From positions 3,472,001-3,536,000 of the forward strand of contig JAVFKD010000004.1 of NCBI GenBank assembly GCA_036429605.1: a stretch of 64,000 nucleotides of DNA, given 5' to 3'. The notes under the pieces are model-generated. The model did not search any database and had not been told where the DNA came from. It saw nothing but the letters and a program-made list of their open reading frames with translations. The translations under genes and the position numbers were made by a program. Shown here one piece after another: positions 10,927 to 23,029 of the stretch (position 1 is the first letter of the stretch; every line of letters starts with the position of its first letter). The stretch comes from Cladobotryum mycophilum. Taxonomy: Eukaryota > Ascomycota > Sordariomycetes > Hypocreales > Hypocreaceae.

Positions 10927-13900
10927 ATGGCCCCTCTAAAGAGGACCCGGCAGCCTGTAGATGATAACGATGAAGATGAAGCTGCCGAATTTCAGGATGC
11001 TCGTTCTTCTTTTAATCGAGAATCGCAGCCAGCAAGTCCCTCAACAGTCCCATCACAATATGCAATCCTCTAACTCGTGTATTCTAGAAGAAGAAGGTGC
11101 GGGTATCACTTGACGAAGCGCAAGACGCTCCCGGTCGAGCAGCGGAAGACGACGATACATCGAGCTCCGAAGGCGAGAAGGAAGAGGACTCGGATGCGGC
11201 AGCTTCACCTCCCCAGACCCAGTATGAGCGGATGCGAGACAATAACTTCGATCATCTTAAAAACACCGATCGCGATGACCAGCGGGCCACCCAAAAACTG
11301 AAGGAACGCAATACGACTAGAGTTCTAGATAATATGGTTGCCGAGAGTGGTATCATTGAGAGCGTTACATGCATCAATTTTATGTGTCATGAGAAATTAC
11401 ATGTCGAACTCGGCCCCTTGATCAACTTCATTGTTGGTGAAAATGGTAGCGGAAAGAGCGCGGTTTTGACAGCTCTGACACTCTGCCTTGGCGGCAAAGC
11501 CAGTGATACCAATCGAGGTGGTAGTCTGAAATCTTTTGTAAAGGAGGGACGGGACCATGGCACTCTTCATGTCAAAATCAAGAACGCCGGGTCTGATGCC
11601 TACCAGCCTGACGTCTATGGGCGCACAATCACTGTTGAACGTCACTTTTCCAAGTCTGGCAGCAGTGGATTCAAGATTAAGAGCGAACAGGGCAGGACAA
11701 TCTCCACCAAGAAGCAAGAAGTTGAGGAGATATCCGAATGGTATGCTCTCCAGATAGGAAATCCCCTTACCGTCCTCTCCCAAGATAATGCCAGGCAGTT
11801 TCTCAATGCTGCAACACCAGCGCAAAAATACAAATACTTCGTCTCCGGCGTCCAGCTTGAGCAGCTAGACAATGACTACAAAATGTCACAGGATACGCTT
11901 GACAAAACCCTCCTTCTCCGAGACGACCTCGATGAGAAAATCTCCCAGGTGAAAAAGGAGATGGAAGAAGCCCAGAGGTTGGCTGAGACTGCCCAAAAGA
12001 ATCAAAGCCTCCGTGAAAAAGCCAGACACTACCGAAACCAATTGGTTTGGTCCCAAGTGGTTGAGCAAGAAAGGGAGCTTGAGCAACGCAACGGCGATCT
12101 TATAAGGCGAGACGAGGAGTTGCAAAATTCAGAAAAGCAATGCGAAGAGCTGGCCAACGCTCTTACGGAGATGGAAGAGAAGCTATCGCGCACGATAGAG
12201 GCTCGTCAAGCTCTTGACAATGATCGTGAGACTTTAGATGAAAAGGTATCCGAGGCTGAAAATGCTTGGAATGACGCAAAAAAAGCAAACCGAACTGCAA
12301 CGCGAGGAGCGAGATGCTTACCAGCGGCTCAAAAGTTTACGAGGAGAAATGCAAACATGTGAGATCAAGATCCAGGAAGAAGAGAGGCGACTAGGCGAAT
12401 CTACTGGGTCTGCTCGGGCCCAGAAGGATGCTGAGTTATCAGAAGCATCTGCAAAAGAGAAGAACCTTGACATCCAACTTGCTGAATCGAAAGCCAAACA
12501 AACTACACTCGATGCCAACATCCGGAATGCTGAAGAAGCCTCCAGAAGGGTACAAGATTTCAGAGGAAAAAAGCATCAAGAAGTCTTGGCCGCAGAAAGA
12601 GGAGTCCGTGAACTTCAGAATAGCACAGGCTCTGTCTATGATGGATTTGACCGTGATCTCATCAACCTCGCCAAGGCTGCGGAAGAAGACGGAGGGTTCG
12701 AACATAAGCCTTTAGGGCCGCTTGGTATTCACATCAAACTCCGAAAGCCAGAGTGGTCAGGTCTTCTCGAGAAGACTCTCGGTGACGCTTTGAATGCTTT
12801 TGTGGTGAAGAGTAAACGAGATCAGTCAAGATTATCAGGCCTGATCCGGCGGCTAGGACTGAGAAAGCAGCCGCCAATCTACATTGCGTACGGCGGACGG
12901 ATCGATACATCCTCTCAAGAACCAGATGGCGAATTTGATACCATCTTGAGGGTCCTTGAATTCGACGAGGAACTGATACGGTCGCAGCTTATTATCAATA
13001 ACCAAATCGAAAAAATCATCTTAGTAAAGGAACGAATAGAGGCCGAGCGGATCATGATTGATAATGATGGCCCACCTCGCAATGTTGCCGCGTGTATCTG
13101 TTTCCATGATGGCAGAGGTAAACGAGGACACGGCCTACGAATCACAAATCGGTCTGGAACCATAGGCACTAGCCCAGTCGTACCTACAGGGCAACGACCA
13201 AGGATGCAATCGGACTCGGGAAGGCAATTAGCAGTACAGCAGGAGAACCTCAAGCACCTGAGGCTAGAAATGAAGGATTTGATGGACGAGGAGCGACAAG
13301 TTAAGAACTTGCTAGAGCAACACCAAACCGAGCTTCGGAAACACAAAGCCGGTACCAAAGAGTTAGAACATGCACTGCGTCAGACACAGGCCGATATTGA
13401 GGGCATATCGACGGAGTTGGATGCCTTCGAAGGCGTTGATGGCCGTTTAGTTGCTCTTCGAGAAGAGCGAGAAGCCAAACGTGTTCAAGAGGAAAATCTT
13501 GGACTCCAGTACGGAAATATGAAACTAGAAAAACGAGACTTGAGCGCAAAGGCTGAAGAGTGCAAACGAAGGCTTGACATTGAGAAGGAAGAAAGGAAAG
13601 ATTACCAAAGCCGTATTACCAAGGCTGACGAAAAGGTTAAGTCCCACGAATCCTTAAGAAAGATTGCAGTGGCGAACAAGAATGCTACTTTTGAGAACTT
13701 GGATATTCAGAAAGCAGAACGACGACGAGCCGAAGCCAAGCGAGATCAGAAAGCAGAGGAAGTGGCCGACTTCATCCGACAGGCTCAAGATGTAGCACCA
13801 GACCGCGTTCACATCCCCGACGACGAAACCTACGAGAGCATAGAAAAGAAATATCAGAAACTTGGAGAACAGCTAGCGCAGCGAGAGGCCAGATTAGGAG

Positions 13901-14637
13901 CAACAGATCAACAAATTTATGATCGCGCAGCCGAAGCTACGGCAAGATACGAGGACGTAATGAAGAAGACGCGGGATGTTGATGAAACGATCAATTCCTT
14001 GAAGCAAGCCATTGAACATCGACTTCACTTATGGAGACAGTTTCAGAGGCAAATCAGCGCTCGTATTCGCATCCAGTTCAACTATCTTCTCAGTGAGCGT
14101 GGATTCAGGGGCAAGATTGACTTGGATCACCGGGCAAGGAAAGTTAATATCCAAATTGAGCCCGATCAAACCCGCAAGAGCGCAGCAGGTCGCAATACAA
14201 AAACACTATCTGGAGGCGAGAAGTCGTTCTCATCAATATGCATGCTTTTATCGGTTTGGGAAGCTATCGGATCCCCAATTCGGTGTTTGGATGAGTTTGA
14301 CGTGTTCATGGATAATGTAAACAGAGCAATTAGCACCAATATGCTGGTAAGTGGCAGAGTCGCCAGCGCCATGGCTTGTCCCTTGTCCGTTGATGTCGAA
14401 GCTAAAATGCACTTGCAGGTGGACGCTGCACGTCGGTCAGTCTCGCGGCAGTACATCCTCATTACGCCAAACGCTATAGAGGGGCGCGCAAAACTTGACA
14501 AGGACGTCAAGATTATCCGGTGAGTCCCATTCCGTGATCATGATTGGTGTTTGTTTTCTGTGTTACTCTTCTTGCAGGTTCACTAACCCTATATACCTCA
14601 TAGACTCACTGACCCACGTCAACGAACTCTCGTTTAA
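10927..14637 (+). CDS. SMC6: SMC6, structural maintenance of chromosomes protein 6 (apparent frameshift)
   Basis: Core ATPase of the Smc5/6 complex, which acts in DNA repair and replication-fork and rDNA maintenance. Exons: 10927-11046, 11088-14346, 14419-14519 and 14604-14637. The first intron is only 41 nt, with a weak donor but a CTAAC branch site. Features: Walker A GENGSGKS at about residue 157, two long coiled coils around a hinge (about 12650-13130), the signature LSGGEK near residue 1080, then Walker B with CLDEFDVFMD, and a C terminus QYILITPN...KDVKIIRLTDPRQRTLV. The reading frame breaks at an A7 run (12278-12284): upstream is frame 0, downstream +1. Removing one A restores an exact 1,170-residue protein. 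Most likely this is a sequencing error; a 40-nt intron (12246-12285) is a weaker alternative. Confidence 0.93.
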
Positions 14638-14845
14638 TCATTGGTCCGGAGCTAGGGAAATGAAAAAGATATTGCTTTCGGCGTTTGGGATGTCATAATG
14701 TGGGTACGGTGTCCTATATAAGATTTATGGGCTCAGCATTGCAATTCAAGGTGGTCTATGGTCTAAATAGGTGTCACGAATGTTGCGCATGATTCACACA
14801 CGTCTCTTCATAGCAGAATAGAGCGAGATCTGCCTCGTCATGATA

Positions 14846-15708
14846 TTAAACTGGAACCCCTTTGCTTCTTAGGGCATTAATGCCCGCGTTGAATGTAAAG
14901 CCGGCGAATTGTCCAACAGAGGAAAGAGTGCCCCCAACAGACTCGACCTCTTGCAGTCTCCTCTGTAGAAACTTGTTTGTGTCGACAAATTCAGTTGATT
15001 TATCATTGGTCATGAATAGCTCACTGGAGCTGTAGACCATGGAGAGGGCTGCACGCTTGGTATACCATGAAGGGTCTACGGACCTGTCGCCAGCCAAGAA
15101 CCAAATTTCGTCAGACAACACGGCGAGTTCCTTTAGAGACTCGGGTAGGTAGCTCGGTTGTGCCATGGTGGCCAAGGCCTGTAACAGAGTTTCGTCAGCA
15201 AATGGTGCGGGCACAAACAACAACCCCTCCATCCCACCAGCATCAGGCTACAGACCTCCTGCCACCGGTGAATAACATCCTTATTATTCATTAATCGCTG
15301 CCACGTCAATGCTGCGACTCTGGCGCTAACACTCGGCTGTGCGTCACCGCCGAAAAGCTTCTGGCTTTGGGTTGCTAGGTTTTTGCGTTGTGTTACGAGG
15401 TGATAGCGGATGAGGCTGAATGGGCCATCAGCAAGGACGCTGAGGCTGATATCTAGATAGCCAGCATCGCGGGCTCCCAGGCTTAGAGCTCGATGGGAGA
15501 AACCTTGGTCAGGAACGTGCTTGTATGCTGCGGCCAAGATGGAGTTTTCGACATCTCCAAATGGTCCTCGTGGTTGTGGGTGATCGTAGGAGTGGTAAGG
15601 CCGTCGACGGATGTCAATACGCCGTATTTGTTTCGCCGGAAGTCTGGTGGTGGAGATGGTGGCCTCGTTGAGGCTTCGGGCGGTACCAGTCAGCAGTGCA
15701 GAGCGCAT
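14846..15708 (-). CDS. COQ9: COQ9, mitochondrial ubiquinone biosynthesis lipid-binding protein
   Basis: Coq9 presents coenzyme Q intermediates to Coq7 and others in the mitochondrial CoQ synthome. Exons 15256-15708 and 14846-15178 (77-nt intron) encode 261 residues. The start chosen at 15708 gives MRSALLTGTARSLNE, an Arg/Ser-rich acid-poor presequence; an in-frame Met at 15762 would add 18 hydrophobic residues and is less likely. After the presequence come SYDHPQPRGPF, then ENSILAAAYKHVPDQGFSH and a segment with GARDAGYLDIS, which open the TetR-like fold. The C-terminal COQ9 domain includes MAQPSYLPESLKEL, DEIWFLAGDRSVDPSWYTKR and the SSSELFMTNDKS helix. It lies convergent to SMC6, 208 bp away. 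Confidence 0.92.
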
Positions 15709-16974
15709 TGTGTAGGCAGAACTGAAGGATACGAATAATAATCCTGAATCGGAGGCCGGCAATGGTGTCTAGACCGTGGGGGTGCTACTGAGACATTGGT
15801 CAGGGATGAGGCTCCTGGTATTATGACGTTGCGCTGTTGGTGCACATCTACAATGTTTTTTCTTCAAGGCGAGGCTGACAGCTCTGAGTTTTTGCCCAAA
15901 AACGAGGCGTCGGCGGGTGGAGACGGGTCACACATGCCGCACCGACCGGGGAACTTAGTACCTGGGAGGATAGGTACCGGTACAGCGCAGGTACCAGGAA
16001 GCGACGGAGGCACGAGCAAACAAGGGCCTCAGCAAATGTATGAACGGTACCCCACCAAATGTTCACAATTTGACACGCATATTGGTGGAAGCCATTTTTG
16101 TTTGAAGCCGAGACCTCTGAATTTGGGCTGTCATTTTCACGAGAGCAACTGTGGAAAGTGATGAAACTTGCTCGTATACAGCCTTGTGGATAATAAATAA
16201 AAATGCCTACCTGTACTCCGCAGGTACTACTACTAGGTACTAAGCTCACTTAGTACGTCTCTTTGAAGCGAGGGAAGGGAGTGGCATGAACCCCTCCTCC
16301 AAAAAGATATCCTGGTCGCCGAGGCTTCGGGTTGAGACCACCAGTGTCAGTATCTGAGTAATAGCACGCACATGGACCAGAAAATGCTTCTCCGATTTCG
16401 AATTTGCACGGGCAAGACTTAGTACCCAGAGTTTGTCTAGAAGGGTTGCATTCTACAAATGGATAAAATACTACTTGTATAGGTACTCCTAGATAAGTAC
16501 TAATGTATGATGCAGGATGGGCGTCTAGCGGTTTTATAACTCATCTCACCGGTTTGCCAAACCGAGGCGGAATGAATGACCTGGCTAGCCAATCCCAAAC
16601 CCGCTTTGACATGAGGTGATGGGCATCATGATTGGGCCAACTCACCCGGACATGCCCTGGACATGGACGCTTGTGTCGGTGCTAGTAGGTAATACAGCAT
16701 GCACAATATGTGGAGGTGACTGGGAAAGATGCCGCACTGTATGACCGTTGATGAGACGATGACTGGGAGGAGAGGGAAGAGAATGCAAGGTATCGTAATT
16801 AATAGAGGCAGTACGCATGTACTTGTAGTATTTCTGGTGATACAGGGCGTTAACGGGCGTCAGAAGGTCCGCTGCGGCTATGTCTAAGCAAATTGCTTAA
16901 GGGGGAATATGAATGAAGGAATGTGTGAGGAAGATTTCGGGGAGGTTTAGAATACCCAAGTAGGAATATTGTCT

Positions 16975-17080
16975 AACAAAAATTCATTGTACCTACAAGT
17001 AGGAACTGCTAGGTATCTACTACCCAGTACCTACCTTACCTACTACTAGTAGGTAGGTACCTACTAAGGTATCAAGCAAG
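16975..17080. repeat. Cluster of TAGGTACC/GTAGGTAC words
   Basis: Dense overlapping copies of TACCTA, GGTAGG and GTAGGTACCTAC, the last being a perfect palindrome, followed by CAAG repeats at 17071-17088. Similar clusters occur at 17828-17905, 37735-37790, 46005-46110 and 46325-46390, always between genes. Confidence 0.6.
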
Positions 17081-18640
17081 CAAGCAAGCATGTGGTTCCT
17101 AAATTGAGAGCACACCAAAAACGAAATCCATTGCATGATTTCTCTCCAAGGAACCTAGCGACCTACTTTGTTGCCTGCTATTGCCTGTCAAATCCTCGCA
17201 ACTGCACATGCACTTCTACAATCTGCACTGCCGAACCACCAAAAAAGCAAAGTTGCACCCTAAGTCGACAGTTAATTACTCCTCCAGTCGACTGACCTCG
17301 TCAAACTCGTACTAACACGTTCTTTTATGCGTACTAAGAAGTTGCTAATGTAGTACCTACATACATAGTCGATTCCGGAACGCAGGGTGCGGGATGTGGA
17401 TTCGACGGCCGCAGATCTGGGGCCAACAGGTCCTTGCAGTTCCCAAGCTTTGTTTTGGTGGTGAGGGTGGCATCGCGTGGTTTCCGAGCCAGCGCTTTTT
17501 GCTTGACTCTGCTGTAAAATCTCTCCTCTACTTTGTGCTAAGTTTATTATGGACATTTCAAGTACTTGTGTGTCGTAGCTCCGGTTCCTGGGCTGTTTGT
17601 GAAATAGACTTTTGCATCCAGGACCTACAAGTACCCCACTTACTTAGTAGTATACATAAGCACCGGCGGCCCGGACTAAATTATGAGATTTTTCATGTTC
17701 CAGTCTACAGAGGCAGATTCTCCTTGTCATATATTAAAATTGACTATTCCACCATGATTCATGAAAGAACTTAAATCATGGGATTCTCCGTGTCTCTAAA
17801 CTGAAAACCCCTACTCCATAAACAGGTTTCGTAAGTAGGTACCTACCTGCCTAGTACCTACCCACCTAGTAGCAGTAGTAGTTGCTGTCTACCCAGTACC
17901 TATCTAATTCTTCAAGACGCTCTGGGATACTGTGCGAAGCAGGTGGCTACGAGACGCTTGGAAGATGAGACTCAAATCCAACAGAAATTAGCAAAGTACT
18001 TGGTAATACATAATTATAAAGAACTTAAGAATAAAAATAATTAGACTGCTCCAACTTGAGAGAAAAAGTCAGTTCTAAAGTACCTATGTATGAAGTGAGC
18101 GATAAAAGTATCCGTCTGGAACTTGTATGAATTCGGAAGTAATTTTTCAGACCAAGTCTTAGCCAAAAGCCCCTCGATTCAATTATAAGCAGAGGTAGTA
18201 GTAACTCTGACCATTTTGCTGGCAACTCGAGAGCCTGAAATGTCAAGCACCTCGCACTGTAAGACTGCCTCGAGATGGTAGTTGGGTAACTCATGTGCTT
18301 GTTAGACCCACCACATGTTGTTTGGTGCGGAGCTGGATCCTTCCAGGATTGGCAAGGCTTCTGCCATGGATATGTAAGGAAAATGAAGAAGGGGAAAAGA
18401 CGCGAGAATCGTGGATATGAGGGGGAAATCGACAACACCGAAACATGGGGGTTAGACAACGTTGCTGCATCCATCACCAACGAATGCAGTAGACAGGTAT
18501 CCTCTCAGCTGCACACCGAAAACAAGCCTAGCTTGTCAAAGAGCTGCAATAAAAGCGAACTAACTATATATATATACATCCTCAAGCTTTTGTTTTTATT
18601 GTTGGGGTGAAGGAGGTTTATTTTTTCTTAAAAAAAAAAC

Positions 18641-18677
<37 letters not shown>
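18641..18677 (+). repeat. (TAA)n microsatellite, about 12 units
   Basis: An uninterrupted TAA run follows an A-rich run at 18629-18639. A T-run follows at about 18738. This is simple-sequence DNA in the intergenic region. Confidence 0.9.
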
Positions 18678-18679
<2 letters not shown>

Positions 18680-20123
18680 CAACAACAATATTCATTCCTC
18701 TGCGGAGTAGACACTGGGCATTGTTAATATCCTTCGTTTTTTTTTTTGTGTAATGGTGGTACCTGAACCGTTAGCCTCTAAGCGAACGGGCTCCACAGCT
18801 ACCTCCAACCTGTAGGTGGCTTATGTTTCGATTTGTCCGCGCCGAGAGTAACCCTCCCCATCCACACGCAGCCTTCCAAACCCACTTGCGAACCAGCCGC
18901 AGTACCAGTTGGACACGACGACCTTGCTCCATCCATTACCTACCTACCTTGCCTACCTGGATGTTTTGCAACCACATCCCTTCTGTCGACTGACCCAATA
19001 ATCACCAAGCACGCGTCAATTCGGTCGACTACGGCGTGGCATACCTCTAGGCTCTAGCCGTTCCTGTGCCGCCGTACAGCATCCTCCGTTCCTGCCTGTG
19101 AGCCCCAAAACCCGTGCCGGACAAGATCAGTCTAGCCCACACGTGTTGACCCTGTCGTACCTCCGAAAACTGACAGGCTCTTTTTTTTACGTTTTCTGCA
19201 GACACTCGTCCGAAACTACCACCCATACTTACTACTATACCTCTTACCTTCGTACCTGCTACCTTGTTGTACGAGGTACGAAGCTGACGGTACTCACACT
19301 TTCTGCTTCTGCATTCCGCGGACATCGAACACGACCAACGCAAAGAAAGAGACCGACCTTCATCACGTCCCCGAAACCCGCGCTGTCACTCCCTTTGGAC
19401 AACCGCGCCCTCAGCCGTCTGGTCAGACATCGCTCAATTGCTTGCTACGTACATCACCTACCTGCTTCCGGAGCCCGCAACCCATAACCATCCATAATCG
19501 ATTTTTTGTCGCGCGCGGTTGACACACCCAGCGCGTTCAGGTTATCCAATCATACCAACCCACGGCCACCTACCACATACATATGGTTGTTGTCTCGATA
19601 CAGCGACGTGCATACACATAGTACATACGTACGTACCGCTTAGGAGCCCCGTTTACCTTCTGCCCTTGCTGCTTGAGCCTTCCCTGCTCGACAAAAGTCA
19701 AAGCCCCTGTGCAACCCATCAAAGGTTTTTTTGCCGGCCTCTTGATTCGACGTGCCTCAGGTAGGGTAGCTTGCAGCTTGGGCCCCTCGTCTTTCTTCGC
19801 CTCCTGTGTCCTCATTCGTCACACTGTCCCCTCCTTCCTCCGGTCCGCGCGTTCTTTTCCTTTTCACCATCTTGTCTCGACAAGATACCTTGCACCCCCA
19901 TTGTCCTCCCCCTCCCTAATTGCGACTTGCTGCAGCCCGCTCGCGTCTATGCGAGATCCGTTCTTTGCGCTGACTGTGGCTTGTCTTCTCCAGAGTCACC
20001 CATATTCCCGCCCTCCTCGCGACCTGGCTGAAGCAGCCATCCATCTATTGAGACATCTGCTGGCATTCACAGCGCGACAGGCACAACAAAGCTTCGTTTA
20101 TTTTCTGTATCGCACAAATCATC

Positions 20124-23029
20124 ATGGGTACGTCCTTTCCTCTCGGCTCTGTCCGTTCTTCCGTTTTGCCCAGCATAGATTTCTCAATCTATACGCTGCT
20201 ATCCAATATCCTGGCCTTTTCGCTCTTCTGAGCCTTGGCTGGTCCTTGAACGCGTGCTCCTATCATCAGCGCCGTTGCGACCCCGGCCGGGTATCTCTTT
20301 CTACCTTTCGCTCGCCTTTGACCGAGCCGCCACACGCAGTCTTGTTCATTCAACGTGATACCACTTTGGATGTAACTGGCTGGTGCCCCATTCCCAGCCG
20401 ATGCCTGCTACTCATCATTCTTCTCACGTTGCCTTTTCCCCATACACTGCATTATCATAACCCCCCTTACCTGCATGTCTCCCGCCCAGGCGCTCTCCGC
20501 TCTCTCTCTCTTCTCTGCACCCCACCACTCCCCGAAAGCTTGCCATTTCAACCACTTCTTGTTTCCTCCATCTCTTTCGCAGATCTCTATTATTTTGGGG
20601 TTTCCCTTAGCTTCGTTTCTAACCTGCGTCTATAGCTGACTCTGGCGATACCTACCGACCGGTAAGTCTTCTGCACTGGCCACTTGTTTGTCTTTCTCTT
20701 TCATGCTGCTGGCGCCATCATCACCACACATGCCCAGTGGTTTTGTATGTGACTCTTCCACTTGCCCACTGCGATCCCCGCAGTGCCTGGAACCCAACAG
20801 AGGCTCTTCTGGAACTATATGCGGGAAGCGTAGTGCAAGTTATTTCGAAGATCGCCATGCCACACAAGTGTTTTAAACCATTTAATGACGCCACTCTCAA
20901 CGTCAGATGTTTCTGACCTTGGTATGGGCATCAAATGCGCCGACCACCTGCTGACCGTTTTGATTATTATTTGTCACGAGCATCCTTGTATTTCGGATGC
21001 TCATGTTCGCTTTTCAAAGGATACGCTAACTTGTCACAGCGCGAGAGGTCTCGATCACCTCGACGACGTTCCAGAAGTCCAGGCCGGCAAGCTCGTCGGC
21101 GCTCCTACTCTCCTCGCAGCAGATCTAACAGCCGAGAAGATTATCGCCGTGGTCGCGATCGCTCCCCCATGACTGGAACAGGAGCACCACCCGCTGGAGG
21201 TCCCGGCGGGGGTTACGGCGGACAGGCACCCCATCGATCTTATGAGGAGAGGGCTGCAGCCCGGGAACAAATGATGACAAGCATCCGCGAAACCTCGCAA
21301 CAAGACAGACGAGTCTACGTTGGCAATCTTTCATATGATGTCAAGTGGCACCACCTCAAAGATTTTATGAGACAGGGTGAGGTTCTTGGGAGTTAGGAGG
21401 ATCAAGTTAGGGACTGACAAGAGGATTTTTGCAGCTGGAGAGGTTCTCTTTGCCGACGTATTATTGCTTCCGAATGGAATGTCGAAGGTGGGCTTCATCG
21501 CGTAGTTTTTGGTTGGCTTTCTTTTGTGGCTTTCTTCCCTTTTCTGGTTTTGATGGACGGTTGGGTTGACGGGTTGGGACGTTGTCCTGGGATCAATGTA
21601 GGGATGCGGGTAAGTCACCTACAACACTCTACACAAACGGTATAGATGATTAACTTTACCTATCAGAATTGTGGAATATGCTACAAGGGAGCAAGCCCAA
21701 CAGGCTGTCGCTCAGCTCAGCAACCAGAATCTTATGGGTCGCCTTGTTTACGTTAGAGAGGTTTGTAGCGCCCATTTCTCGATTCCGAGAGCGCATAATT
21801 AACTTTTAATCAGGACCGTGAGGCAGAGCCCCGATTCATCGGCGCTACGGGCACCAATGCTCGTGGCAACTTCGGTGGCGCCGGCCCCGGCGGCGGTATG
21901 CCTGGCAGCGGATTTAATCCCGGCGCTGGCGGCGGCGGCGGCGGAGGTGGTGGTGGTTACGGCGGCAGCGGCGGCGCTCCGGGAGGTGGCGGCCGCCAGA
22001 TATATGTTGCCAATGTCTGTTCATCTTCCATTCTTACCTTCCCACCTCACTGAATGCCCAGATACTGACTATTATCAGCTGCCTTACAACGTGGGCTGGC
22101 AAGATTTGAAGGATCTCTTTCGACAAGCAGGTAGGTCAACGTCGCTGTGAAATGCTCGCCCGCCATATATCTCCTTACTAAAAATTGATTGTTTACCTGC
22201 AGCTCGTGTTGGCGGTGTTGTGCGCGCTGATGTGCATATGGGACCTGATGGCAGACCCAAGGGTTCTGGCATTGTTGTCTTTGAAAGTCCCGACGATGCT
22301 CGAAATGCCATTCAGCAATTCAACGGCTACGACTGGCAAGGTCGTTTGCTGGAGGTTCGAGAAGATCGCTACGCTGGTGCCGGTGGCATGGGCTTTGGCA
22401 ATCGCGGTGGTTACGGTGGTGGAATGAGAGGAGGATTTGGAGGCGGAGGAGGAGGAGGAGGAGGATTTGGTGGACGTGGAGGGTTTGGCGGTGGACGGGG
22501 TGGGTATGGATTTGGCGGTCGTGGCGGCGGCTTCGGCGGCGGCGGCGGCAGCGGTGGTGGTGGCTCGACAGGTTCGGCAGGTTTTGATGCTCCTGTCGTC
22601 TCGGCAGTGCCCCCAACCCTTTCACTGACAATGCCACTGCTGGTACTGACAGAGGCGAGACTATTTATGTCCGAAATGTAAGTCCCATACCTCCCCTTCT
22701 AGGTATTGCGCGTGTCTCTTGTCCCTGATTCTAACTTCCATCAGCTTCCTTGGTCGACCAGCAACGACGATCTTGTCGAGTTATTCACTACCATTGGCAA
22801 GGTGGAGCAGGCTGAAATTCAGTACGAGCCTAGCGGCAGGTCCCGGGGTACGGGCGTTGTCCGTTTTGACTCTGCGGATACTGCTGAGACAGCAATTGCC
22901 AAGTTTCAGGGTTACCAGTATGGTGGCCGTCCACTCAACTTGAGCTTCGTCAAATACCTGAATCAGGCTGGGAACGACACGATGGATACCGACCCCCATG
23001 CCGGCTTAACCCAAGATCAGATTATGTAG
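20124..23029 (+). CDS. Three-RRM SR/RGG RNA-binding protein, GBP2/HRB1-like (apparent frameshift)
   Basis: Nuclear SR-like shuttling mRNA-binding protein resembling yeast Gbp2/Hrb1. Ten exons: 20124-20127, 20636-20661, 21040-21376, 21435-21487, 21602-21609, 21667-21760, 21814-22014, 22079-22130, 22203-22677 and 22745-23029. Order: SR-rich N terminus (RSRSPRRRSRSPGR), RRM1 (RVYVGNLSYDV...GCGIVEYA), Gly-rich linker, RRM2 (QIYVANLPYNVGW...GSGIVVFE), a long RGG/Gly-rich segment, RRM3 (IYVRNLPWST...GTGVVRFD). The start codon exon holds only ATG-G before a 508-nt intron; intron 2 is 378 nt. Exon 5 is an 8-nt microexon needed for the RNP1 motif. The frame breaks at a C5 run (22610-22614); one more C restores VPPNPFTDNATAG and exactly 511 residues. 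Probably a homopolymer error. Confidence 0.9.

Larger units (their letters stand above)
15709..20123. other. 4.4 kb gene-poor region upstream of the GBP2-like gene
   Basis: No supported gene. It is the longest gap in the window. It is rich in GGTACC/TAGGTA words (15956-16013, 16203-16257, 16975-17080, 17828-17905), has a (TAA)n microsatellite at 18641, and turns strongly pyrimidine-rich from about 19640 to 20120, where a long leader for the RRM gene is expected. A 320-codon open frame at 19673-20635 is C/T-rich leader plus intron 1 and has no protein-like features. Confidence 0.55.

Noticed and set aside
19673..20635. 320-codon open frame on the plus strand
   Set aside because: C/T-rich leader and intron 1 of the GBP2-like gene; composition bias keeps it open, with no domain or conserved motif.
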